Origin: Diprion similis
Lineage: Eukaryota; Arthropoda; Insecta; Hymenoptera; Diprionidae
Length of the DNA stretch: 64,000 nt
Reading direction: 5' to 3'
Assembly: GCF_021155765.1 (NCBI RefSeq)
Contig: NC_060110.1
Location: forward strand, 17,754,001 to 17,818,000
The notes under the pieces were generated by a model, which worked only from the letters and a program-made list of their open reading frames with translations, was not told the DNA's origin and made no database searches. Of the stretch, positions 13,201-24,915 are shown piece by piece. Made by a program: the position numbers and the translations under genes. Position 1 is the first letter of the stretch, and each line of letters begins with the position of its first letter.

Positions 13201-16200
13201 TAAGAATAAGCTTGCAGCTTCCACGGCCTTTCGTTACCTCCTATAATATTGCCATTTGCTGTGCAGTCCGTTAAACTTCCTTCCCGCGTTCGAATTTCAA
13301 TATATCGCTCGCCGTTAATTACACGTCTAGACTCGTGACAAAAAAGCTGGCCACCTTGTTGATCGAAAAAGGACTGCAAATGATAGTCCTTGACGCAGAT
13401 GAAGTTCAAGAATAAATTTTTTCCTGCTTTTTAGCGTAACCAGCGCGACGGATCTAAACGGTATCGGTAATCAGCGTAACCGAAGCTTTTCCCCTACTTT
13501 TCCATATAGTTTACTGAAATCAACGAGCTCAGTTTACGCGTTTTGAAACCGGGACCGCCTCCTCATTGTAATGAGCTTTTCGGCCAGCCCTCTTCCGCTC
13601 GCTTCCGTCTCTCTCCGTTTCCTCTGTCTCCCCTCTTTTCCTTGAACATCCCTTCCTCCGTCGCGGCGCCCCTCCTTCATCCCTGTAGCGACAACCGTTC
13701 CTCCCATTTCGCATTACGCTCTTCGTCCTCGCAGGATCCTCTGTGATCCCGAAGCCTTATTCAAATCAGAGAGTCCACCATGAACCCGGTCTATTACCGT
13801 AAGAACGGTTCGCTGATTTATTTATCCAGTAGAATGGAGTGAACTTGAGCACGATTCCACGTACACTTGAATGATTATCATTACTGCGTTTGCCGTTGAT
13901 TGTATTTTCGGACGGAATTAATTTTCAAATGGGAAAGTTAAAAAGTATTGGAATAATTCGAAACAGACCGAACGACATTATTAACAATCTTTAGTACAAC
14001 CCAATCGAAATTATATTGAGAAACTTGATACTGTTCTTCTCACTGCCAGCAGTAGTTAAACCGTGGAAAAGAGGGAGGAAAAAACACGGCAGAGAAAAAA
14101 ATAAAGAATGGAAATTAAAGGGGCCTGAAATATGAAAGTTTGTAATAAGAATATCAGATTCCTGGATGAGGGTAACTGTTTGCCGAGATCTCTAAACAGG
14201 CATTGCAACAGAACTGTACCTATATTGTATGGTTAGTTGGTTCGTATTATACCTACGTACGAACGTCCTCGAGTTTAGTTAGTGGTAACCTCATTTCTCG
14301 GGTTACAAACTTAACTTGGCGTGACCTAAAACAATATTGATGAACTGACAGGGGGACGAGGGTTTCCTATAGGCTTGCACCACGGATGAATATTTATTTT
14401 GGGCTTGTTCTGTTCTCTGCCCTTGTTCTCTACTGCTGGCTCTTACCACGACGAGGGCTAAGCATCTAAGTACCCCGAAATGTTGACAGAGTTAATAGCC
14501 ATGTGTTTGATTTGACTACTGTTCGCCAGGTAACACAGCCCCCCCCGATTCCTGGCCCTTATATACACTGAACAGGAGAATTGTAAGTTGCGCTCTCTCT
14601 TCAAGTGTACAGTTAATGTCTCGCAATGTGTGCGAAGTAGAAAGTGTTACGGTTATAGCCTCAACAGTTCTTTAGTAATATATGCCATGTATACTGTCAG
14701 CGAGTAAAGCATCTATTGATCTTGATAAGATGGATTGCACAAGTTCACCGCTGGTTTATCGTATCTTCGTTATTTGCGCAATGAAATATGCGCAATTACT
14801 TCTTGCGCAAATGCTTTCTACTCTTATTTTAAATCAGTGAGATTTGTCAAATTCTGCAGATGAAAAAGAATGAAGAAAAAAAAGAAATGTCGAGCATCGA
14901 ATACGATTTGCGAGGCTTCAAGGGAAGTTTTTTCTCTGTTCGTATTACAAGTCTCTTGGGTGGGAGAAAAATAATAAATACCCAGCAATACAGCAAGTTA
15001 GAGTGAACAACTTCTTCAAAGAACCTTGTTATTTTCCGATTCGCTAATTCGTTTATAAATTTGCATTTTCCGTGTCAACGAATCCGCGAAGTTGGGCGTC
15101 CGAGACTAATTATCACATAACAAAGCATCAGCAGAACAAAAGCGGAGAAGCAAAGGCCGAAGGTTATGCAGATTGGTATAAGTGAGCAAAGAGCTGTGAG
15201 GGAGCCGAAGCTGCAGGGGGATGAGCTTCGGAGACGATTCGAAAATTATTCTCATTATGAGATCTGACTGGTTAATACAGCCGCGAGTAACGCGAATTTC
15301 GCTGTGAAAATCGAGGCGTTTTATTGGCAAAAAAAATTCTTTGGTGAATAATAATTTTTTTTTTTTATCTTCCTTTTACCAGTGCTTTTACCAAACTTCC
15401 GAAATAAGCTGTCTGACTTCCGGGCAAGCAAAGAAATCGCCGTTTAAGCATCCAATCTGCATTATTGCGTTAAGGTGCAAGCCATTCTTGAATCCGCTGT
15501 GCAGGTATATTCCTCTCGCCATTTGCAAAGCCTCGATCAGCGGTGAAACGTGAATACCAAAGTAAGTAAATAAGGCAGGAATACAGACCCCGGGGGGCAC
15601 GCGAAGAAATCGATGGATCTATTGATCGGAAGCCACCGTGAACCGCCTGATCCTGCGACAATGGATCGATCTCCCGGTCGAACGGACACTCTTAAAAGTC
15701 CGGCAAACTCTCGCCGATTCAAAACGCGAACCCCCGATACACTGCGTGCTCAATCGACTGTTACAGCCCCAACCAAAACACTTAATTCTTGCCGGTCACT
15801 ATGCAGCGCTACTGTGCATACAGGCTTTATGCTTTACGATGAAACTTTACTCAAGTATGCGAAGATGCCGTCCCTAATTCTTGTAACTTGAGAGATTTGC
15901 GCCAAGTCTAACAAGCTTCTTCAGATCCGTTTGTATTTCAAAATTCTCCCGGGTCCAATGCGTGTTTTAATTTTTTTTTTTTTCATTCTATAATTCTTCG
16001 CCACTATTTTTAGTGACACAGCGAAATTGATCCTAGTTCCATCACCTATTTCTTTGGAATATGAATGGAATTTGAAATTCTTGTTAACTCAATTTTTTTG
16101 CTTCGTTTTCATTCTGCGACAAATTTTATGAAATGTTTTCTTATTCGGCGGTGGTTACAGGCAGGCTTGAGACGTCCCTGAATTCGACACTTTTGCAGAC

Positions 16201-17312
16201 GACGATTTCGTCCAGTCAGGCATGCGGTGAACAAATTCAACACACGCAAGTTGGAGTGGGCTTACGTTTGGTTCCGTAGGTCTTTAGACCTAGGTATGTA
16301 TGGTTTGCATGCCGACTTACCTTCGGCGAACTTACATCTGCGCAAACAATTTCTTAATCACTAAGAAACCTTCTATGTAGCTACGTGAGCTGTGACGTTT
16401 CGGAGGATGTGAGAATTTAAAAAAAAAAATTTATTTTATGAATTCAGACAGAATAAAGGAACGAAGTAGCTTTTATACATTCGCTTATGGCTTCCACTAC
16501 GATTGTTTGCGGAAATAAAAGGTGATTTTTGCAAAGAAGTTAGGTAATGAAATGTATATTAACGCATGATTCTACGTTTAGAAGGTATCAAACGATGTAT
16601 GCGAGATATTATAGTTTTGAAGTGCATTTTCCGTTTGGCTTTTGACATTGTCGTTTATTGTTTGAATTATTGTATTTTCGAATACGCTGATTCAGATTGT
16701 CGACTCTGTATCTGAATACAAGAATGAACTCGCCCCTGGAATCCGCAGGCTCTTGTTTTCTTAGTAAATATTTTTATTAAGGTCCTGGAGGCTTGAATAT
16801 CTGAATACCAATTGCTTCTGAAACGCTTCGATGCAAAAATATCGAGAAGATTGACGTATATTTATCTTGCTAAAATGTTTAAATTTTCCGGAATCCAAGG
16901 CAATCGGTTAACAACGCTGGAAGAGATTTATATTCGCGATTTATATTTCCGATGGAGCGGGAAAAACGGTAAAAGTGTATTATCGTTGCTCGAGAAGCGT
17001 AGTGGGCATTCAAATATTTTTTCTACTATCCTGAAGGTGTAAAATACGTTATAGAAAAAACTGTATTCACAGACGCAATTTCAAATAAAAATTTATATGG
17101 TAGGTACACTGAAATACTTTGGAAACGCACGTATTTCCGCCATTCATTAATATAAAGAAGTAAAAAAACTTTATTCGTAATAATAACAAAAATACAATTT
17201 CACAGCTTGTAAATTATAAAAAGAAGCAGCCATAGTGATAAAAAAAAAATTAATAATTATATTGGACTGATTCACGAATAATGAAATGTTGTGTATAATT
17301 ATTAGTGTGTAT

Positions 17313-20300
17313 TCAATCGATTAATTGCGTGCCAGTCATCACGCAATCATTACCCTTGCAAACTACAGCTTTTTTGAGGCGATTTCTAAACAGATGTCGT
17401 CGTCTAGAAGACATACTGTACCCAATATTGGTTAGTTGAAAAGTGTCCGTTTTCAAATCATACGCCTCAACATAATTCTGCAAGAAAATAAGAATTATCA
17501 ATTGAATTTATAAAACAGGTAAACGGCACATAATTCGTTTAGTATTTTATATGAATCGAATAATCACATCGTCGTCTTCAAAGATGCAGAAGAGATTGTC
17601 ATCCCCTATAGCCACTCTTCTGATACAGCTGTATGTGTTGTTTTTGCAATCCTGACATTTGCACGCAAAATCCGCGCTGCACAGCTATGAGAAAGGGAAA
17701 AGAGTTATGGAAATTCAAAAATTGCATAACGAAGTATTACAAGAGATAATACTAATATAATATAGAGTGAATTACAGCCATATTTGAATCACTGTCCGTT
17801 GGACATCCAGAGCTCTGCGGTTTCTCCGATTTCTCGCCTCTGTATTCGATAAGCAGTGTTCTGTCAGTATGCAGGTAATGACTTAGCAGCGAAGTGCCGT
17901 CGGATTCTGCATCCATACCAGCCATATCTAAAATAGTTGCAAACAGATCGACGCTACTCGCCGGATACTGCACGATCCCCTTCGAAATGCCTGGACCGCG
18001 AATCAGTAAGGGAACTCGAATGTCTGTTTCGTATGGCTGACGTTTGTCGAATGGCAAACTGAATTGTCCTACAGAGGAAAAAGGAAATCGGAAATATTAT
18101 TGAGCGCAGATTTAAAAGTGTGAAAGAAAGAAAAATGGTAGGAAACGTGAATGGATTTTTTTTTGCAATTTTCTCACCGACGTGATAACCGTTATCCGAT
18201 GTGAAAATAATGTAAGTATCGTTCATCAAGTGACGTTCAACGAGTGTATTGTAAACGTTTTGTACCAGATCATCGACAGCTAATAATGCCTCCCAGCGAC
18301 GTCTGTAAATTTCGTCCAATTTCGGCAAGACAGAATCCGGCAGCGGCGCTCTACCAAAGCGTGTCAAAAAATGCTTATCCTGCCGAAAGTTTTGACGATA
18401 AACAAAATTCGGCACTATCGTTACGTCCAATAATCAACAATTATTTCTACATATCATGAAGTGTGATTAATAAACCGATTGAAGTTATACCCTCTGTCGA
18501 TGAGTGTTGAAGTTCGGTGTTCGCATCGCTTTCGTCCCTTTAAAGGCGCCGTCGTGTCTCGGTGCCGGTGTGAAGGGTGCGTGAGGAGCTGGTGGTGCCA
18601 GAACCATGAGGAACTGATGGTCATTATTAGTATTTCGCGTTTTCAAAAAATCCATCGCAAGATTTCCCTGGAAATAAAAACAGCTTCGCTCAGCTAAAAA
18701 GAAGAAGAAAAAGGGATCCCCATGTGTTGGATTTGAAAAAAATAATCCCCAACAAATATATGTACATACATTGGTAACTGCGCACGTGCTTATAGTCTGA
18801 GATACGTATGAATTTCGGAAAAAATCATTTACACTTACGATCACGTCAGTGAGATAATCGCCGGGCTTAGCACCGTACTTTTTGACGGTGCCATTTATGG
18901 ACAATGTGTAGTCATAGTATTTCGAATTGCCGACTAGCCCAGCCCACCAATCCCAGCCAAGTGGAACATGCGATGGCCCGCCTGCTGCGCTGCTTCCATA
19001 CTGAATCGGTTTTATTGTTAGATGGAAATTTCGCTGGTTGGAAATCGCTATCAAAATTATTGACTCTATGTTTTATCTTTGACTTTATAAACCTATCAAT
19101 TGTATAGTAATAATAATATCAATAACAATAATAATGGTAATAACAATCACCACCAACATCCACAGTATACACAATAATGTTTCGCTTTTTTGGCACCAGC
19201 AGAAATGAAAAAAATAAAAATAAAATGAAAAGGTGAGTCATGTTCCAAAAACTGTATGTAAATATAATTATCTTTGTCGAAGACTTCGGTTGACCCACGG
19301 TTAGAGTGACGTTCGAATGTATGTATGTATCTCGTATTCAAATTTTTGCCAATTTTGAGATAAAGTCGTACCCTGATTTGTTTCGAAGACAAGTTGATGT
19401 CAAATTGAGCAACCTTTCTTGGCGCATTAGGTATTAGATCTAGTATTCAACGATTACCTGGTTCAAATATTTTCCAGCGTAAAAAGTGGTGTAGGAGGAT
19501 GAATGACGTTTTATCTGTGATGCAAACGTGTTCGGCTCTAGGTATTTCTGCCATTTCGGACTGCTGCAACCACCAGCAATCGAATTGTTGACGGTCAAAT
19601 GATTGTGCTGGTATCGACCAGTCAGGATTGAGGCTCGATTGGGACAGCAGATCGGCGAATTAACAAACTAATCAATAAATAATATGATTTAGACGATTCA
19701 TAAGTGGTCGCAGTGATCAAAGTGCTAAATGATTTTTATAATTTAACCCGTCCATTGTGACATACAAATCAGGACCTGTGAGTCTACCTCAAGAATAAAA
19801 AATCTTACGCACGATTTGCAGACAGTGCATCTCTATACTCCATATCGATGTGGGAGGAATTTATAGATTACAGAGTAAAACAGAGATTCTGATTGAAGGA
19901 AGGAAAGAAGACGCCACGATCTCAGTTTCTTCGGGACTTTTTTGAAAAATATATTTGAGGTATGCTCAGTTTCTTACAAAATGGCTTAGTTTCTTTAAAA
20001 AATGTCAATTCATAGAGGGTATGCTTTATAACGTTTTATTATAACTTTTCCCATTCGAACTAGCCGGCAAGTTTATATCGTGAATACGAAATCGAAATAG
20101 TGAATTCATAGAATTCGTGCCATTTCTATAAAACAAAAAATCAGTCTCTATGGCTCTTTAAGCGAATTTTTGATTACAGGCCGCTTCCAATTTTTTTTTT
20201 TCCCAACTGCTAAATTTTTCCGTAAAATTTGGAAGGAGAAATGAAATGGTCCACCATTTGGTTAATTTTTAAGATACATAATAATTTTTTGCTACTTAGT

Positions 20301-21399
20301 GCTATAGACGTAGGTATATAGTTTATTAGTATATTTTTTCTAAATAACTGTATGATTGCTTGTAACAATTGCTGTCAACGGCCGGGCAACAATTTCAATG
20401 AAATGCACTTGGGGAGAGAGGGAGGGAGTTATACCGCTCACAGAATAATTGATTGCAGCGAAAAAAATTTTACACAATATTTAATATGTATATATTATAA
20501 TTTATACCCTTTTATCGTTTGCTTAAAAAAAAAGAAGTAACGAAAATACATCAAATTTTCCCACCGTTGCGGAATTTTGGATGGAATCTTATAAGTGCGT
20601 TCGCAAATTTTTGCTACGAAAGATATAAAACATACCGTCATCATGATCAGACCGAAGTTAGATAGTTCGGCTAATCTATCTAACGATCAAACGACTAAAT
20701 ATTACGTTCATAATCATCGTAAATTTGGCAGTTGATTGTTTAAATTATGTGAAATAATCGGCTATAGACAAGTGATCACCCCTCCCCTGTAAATGGCAAA
20801 CATCGCGCAGTATTTGAAATAACGAGAGAAGTAATTTCACGTTCGTTCGGTGGATGATAGGCTGAAGTGCCAAATGTACCGGTAATAACAAATAAGAATT
20901 TATGACAAAGAATCTGTCTTACACGAATCATCCCAGTATATTCATCATGTTTATTGCGCCGATTAACAATGGAAATGTGATACCATATAGCTCGGTGTAA
21001 TTCAGAGGTAAAGTGTTGTTGACGGTTCAGTTAAAGATAGACAAATTGCACTTACGCAGTTGGCAAAAACAGCTCCCTGGTCACCAATAAGCTTCTTCGT
21101 GTTTCGGAGTGGTGTCTATAATTGTTTAGAAAAAAGGACATCTGTATTAGTAAATTAAGGAGAAATACAAGAGTAAAAGAAATACTCCATTCTTTAAAAA
21201 TAATTGTAACAATTACATCCCTATTCGCACAAATAGGTAGAATAATAATAAGAATAACATGAAATTATAATTTATTACTTACCATTCCACCGATCGTTAA
21301 ATCCAAATCATCAGCTACGATCAAGACTATATTCGATGCTCCAATCGCAATCTGTGTACCAGCACATGATATCAACGCAGTGAGTATTAAGATATTCAT
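17313..21399 (-). CDS. GNS: N-acetylglucosamine-6-sulfatase (lysosomal sulfatase, GNS family)
   Basis: Predicted to remove 6-sulfate from N-acetylglucosamine during lysosomal breakdown of heparan and keratan sulfate. Nine exons join in frame to 500 aa (human GNS is 552): 21399-21283, 21115-21056, 19667-19458, 19000-18839, 18667-18491, 18379-18178, 18068-17776, 17684-17568 and 17477-17313. All have GT/AG ends with matching phases. A hydrophobic signal peptide (residues 1-21) leads into metal-binding D30-D31 ([10 protein letters not shown]). The formylglycine motif C66-C-P-N-R70 sits in [23 protein letters not shown] and FYAGKYLNQ are GNS-specific blocks. TSDNGYH carries metal-binding D304-N305, and [17 protein letters not shown] follows. 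The Cys-rich tail ([14 protein letters not shown]) is also GNS-like. Oddity: Asn69 stands where human GNS has Ser. Family assignment is firm; activity is inferred. Confidence 0.93.
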
Positions 21400-24300
21400 T
21401 ATGCAGCTTCCTTACGTCTTTTAAGAATGGAATAAATTGCTCAAGTTAATCGCAAACATAAGCCAACTGGCCTTCTATGTAAGCTAACAAATTTTGAAGA
21501 AATGTAAAAATGTGCCAGTGCCACTGCAACGTTTGCATATTAAACTTAGTATTAAATTACACACTTAGCCCGCAATTAATCACGAAACTCTTCATTGTTT
21601 TTATGTGATCATTGTTCGTAGCCATGAATATAAACAAACATTAAAGAAAGCTAGCCTTTGCAAACAATATGTAACAGTTAAGTGGGTAAAGTGATCGTCG
21701 GTCGGTAAGTAATTACTTATCCTAGGGACTTTCGTTGTCTTACCAGCCTGTACAGACACGCTGATAAAACAGAACTCATACACCTGCATATTACAGAACA
21801 TACCTGTGGTGTATATCTAGTTTTTAAATTTATCCGGTGTATTCGCACTCTCTACCATTCAATAGTCATATTAATACCTTGATTATAACCATGCGACTAT
21901 ATTGTACTTTTTTGCAATTCTTAGGGGGTCTTGAGCCCAGCTGATAAAACTGTATATATTTATCTATCTCTAGATATATACGAAAATTTTCAATACTGCT
22001 CGCGATGGTGTATACAAACACAACACCCGTACCTGTCAGAATTTTTTAAGAAAAATTCTGAATCATGTCAAGGAACAAATAACAACATAATTGATGCTGT
22101 GGCATTATATCGATTATAGCAAAATTTTTGCAAACGCCTTTCGCCACGTGATCTTGGCTGTTACCAGCGCTGCCTACGACGCCTACATCAAGTTGTGACT
22201 TCACAATGGTTCACAATAGCTGCGATTGCGAATGACGAGGTATCCTAGTGTATTCCGAAAAATGTGGTACGATTGTTTTTTGAATTCGGTCCTCTTTTCG
22301 CGTAGATAAACGTAGACAAATTCATACCGCGTGGACAACTCGACTAGCACTCTGAGTACTCAGTAACTATTTAATTAGCGTACGTTCTACGAGATACCTA
22401 GGTGCATAGCTACACTAATGTGATTACTTAATTAATTGAAGGCATTTGAGTTATTGCTCAGAATCAAATAGGGAACTGAAAAATTACCTCGAATGACAGA
22501 TAAATGTGAACTTTGTGTAATATATCAATAATTCTATTGAATCCTGAAATTATTCGTAGTTAAGAAAGCTTTCAATTACTACGTGGCCGTTCATAATTGA
22601 GGTTAAGGCTAGTGATTCGAAGTATGTCCATGTGATAATTAGTGCGATAGTGAAATCTCCAAAGTAGAAAGTCAGGTTTGTCATGGGGTGTAAGTTGTGA
22701 GGTGAACTTTGTACGTACGAAATTATTCGTTTGTGTTGTTCGTTTCGCGATCCTTCTTTGTGTCAAAAAATTTTGAGAAACCATTGGTTGTGCCCTGAGT
22801 AAAAGCTGATTCTACAAATATTCGCAGGTATTCATCCATTACTTCTGCCAACTCATTCTGACTCAGATAATACTGTCGCGAATATCACGTCCTGCAATTT
22901 TGCTCACATATTTTATTACATTTCATTCATATATGCCTACCAAGCTGTGATTATTATCTATGTATATACCTACTTCTAATAATAACTCTCTTTGTTAAGT
23001 AGCTTAAGCCAAAAAATTATTCAGGCACCAATTTGGCTTGAGACCTTTTCTTTTTACTTTTGTAAAATTCCAATCGTTGTGCGATTTATTGTATATTTGT
23101 AACTGAAAGATGCGAATTGATTAGTGTTTAACGGGTTGAAAAGGTAAGGGCAATCCTTTCATTCTGACTTGCATGTTGTTCGCTGGTGCTGGTGCTATTA
23201 AAACTGGCTGGGATCTGGCTGTAATTGTTATTTTCGTTATTACCAGAAGTTGTTGATCTATCTGCAACTCATCACTTCACTAACTCAACAAATAAAGAAA
23301 CTAACACACGTTTATTATTAGTCTAAGAATAAGGACATGTCCGCGTATTGCTTTGCTCATTACTCTTACCGTACGTTATGGTGTTTTCTAATCACTCAAG
23401 TGAATAGCCTGTTAGCCAGATTTCTTAGTCGTATAATTACGAGTTTTCGCATTTGTAAACCAAAACTAATTGTTTTTCAACCTGTTGTAATTCATTAATT
23501 GAAATTCTTATCTTGCAAACGTTGCTTTTCAAGCTGTTGTTTAACATCCTTGAGCTGTGTTACATTAAAGATTACGGAAACCTGAAACGACATGATAAGA
23601 ACAAGGCCAACATTTTCATATATTCTAAATGTAAAGTCTGACTGATGACTTTACGCTCACAATCTCCACATTTTTCTACTTGGACAATAGTTTAGAACTT
23701 GAATAATGAGGCTTAAACATTTTTAGGGTTTTCAATTTAATTATCGTTGGAAAATGAAATCTAGTCCCAGTTAATATTTCCTCGCAGCTATCGATACCCT
23801 CATGAGATTGAGAAAATTTAGTTATCATTTACCAAAAGTCATTGTTTGATGTGATTTGTACTACTGTGATTCATTGTCTAAGTAGCATCTCGTAAACAAG
23901 TCAGAAACAAAATAGTTTGAATCAACCAATATTTTTCGACAGTTTTTGCTAAATTGTTAAAATGATTTTGTATTAGCTTTGGTTCCAATTCTCATCATCA
24001 TTTCAACGACAGTTAATACTTTTGAGATATGGTACAATAATTTTGCAAAGGTCCAAAGTTTAATATTCTTTGAGAGAAATTTAATAAGTCGGGGAAATGT
24101 ATTTTGAAATTTTCCATCATTCACTCGTTGTCAAGGTTTTATGTTTTTTTTTTTTTTTTTATATCATTTTGCCAACAATCTGATGACATGATTTTCTTAC
24201 ATTTTAATCATACCAGATTCTAGATCCTCAAATTTTGAAATACTGTGTATCGCAATATGAATAAAAAAATGCTATTAGAATTTGTTAATACTGACGTCCT

Positions 24301-24696
24301 TGGAGTTAACACTGTTAACTTTTTCCAGACCATTCTAATCGCAAAGATAATTATATTCATTGTCATATGGTTCTTTCTTACAGCCGCAGTTAAATTCATC
24401 ACAAACAATTGAAAGAACACAAGTACAGTATACGGAAAGCAATTGGGCGAATGATTTGTACGACCAATGATTGCCAATTATTGGTTCTCAACTACTCCTA
24501 GCGATGCTATTTGTCAAGCAAAATTTTAATATAAAGTAATCGGTTTGTCCAAATTATCAAACTTAACTTAAACTCCAAATAAATTGGCTCTCCGTAATTA
24601 TCATCCATCTCGTACCAATTGGCTTCTGCATTCCCAAAATAGTTTTAGAAACACGCCAAAGGTACAGATCAGACTCTGTCCCTGGCTTTTGTGGTG
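21400..24696. other. Intergenic region between divergent GNS and VMP1
   Basis: This 3.3-kb spacer should hold the 5' UTRs and promoters of the two divergent genes. A CACGTG E-box lies at 22145-22150, upstream of GNS; single copies of this hexamer occur by chance at this length. Two unproven small coding candidates are present: a 28-residue terminal-exon-like frame on the minus strand (23495-23581) and a 47-codon plus-strand frame with one hydrophobic segment (24269-24412). Otherwise the sequence is AT-rich without a recognisable gene. Confidence 0.5.
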
Positions 24697-24915
24697 ATGG
24701 TGAGGAAGAGAGTAGGTCGAAAGGCAAACCATACCACAACCACGTCTTCTACTACCACCACGGAGTGTTCTGAGAGCAACTTTAACCAACTGAGTAGCGG
24801 TGGTTCGTTTAGCAACTCTGCTATCGCTTCCTCTCTTCGGCGTATGACGCGCGAACAGCTTAAAGGTTTACTAAGGGAACGAAGGCTACCTGTCTTAGGA
24901 AACAAGACAGATATG
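24697..24915 (+). CDS. Putative upstream first coding exon of VMP1, SAP-like motif
   Basis: Open from ATG 24697 with an in-frame TAG just upstream (around 24643). The 73 residues begin basic (MVRKRVGRK), run through a Thr/Ser-rich stretch, then read [20 protein letters not shown] followed by KTDM. That matches the helix-loop-helix pattern of SAP domains, which typically end GNKxELIxRL. Without splicing the frame continues with HNPRSYKK and stops at 24964. Spliced at 24915|GTACAC to 27107 it continues INRLGA, completing the SAP pattern. That fit is the main reason for assigning this exon to VMP1. It could instead be a separate small gene. Confidence 0.6.

Larger units (their letters stand above)
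1154..17312. other. Long stretch without a confident gene
   Basis: About 16 kb in which no conserved protein can be recognised in any frame. Open frames here are short, and many overlap on both strands, as expected by chance in the less AT-rich parts (roughly 8.2-10.4 kb and 13.5-15.8 kb). Recognisable items are a pogo/Tigger-like MITE at 3577-3834 and two minus-strand candidate exons at 1893-2021 and 10080-10205. A 97-codon plus-strand frame at 1271-1564 lies head-to-head with the left-edge gene but has no recognisable motif. The stretch may be intergenic DNA, regulatory DNA, a non-coding RNA locus or very long introns. I saw no tRNA or other structured RNA gene. Confidence 0.5.

Noticed and set aside
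13780-13798. ATG in good context (CCACCATGAACCCGGTC) ending at C|GTAAGA
   Set aside because: Only six codons before the donor-like site and no identifiable partner exon.
15470-15891. Overlapping frames of 60-90 codons on both strands
   Set aside because: Several mutually overlapping frames in a less AT-rich patch, none with a recognisable motif; expected by chance.
17954-18430. Continuous 158-codon minus-strand frame
   Set aside because: It spans GNS exon 6, the following intron and part of exon 7 in a shifted frame; real splice sites at 18379, 18178 and 18068 restore the sulfatase frame.
22145-22150. CACGTG E-box upstream of the lysosomal GNS gene
   Set aside because: Tempting as a CLEAR site, but the flanks (GCCACGTGAT) only partly match, and about 16 CACGTG hexamers are expected by chance in 64 kb.
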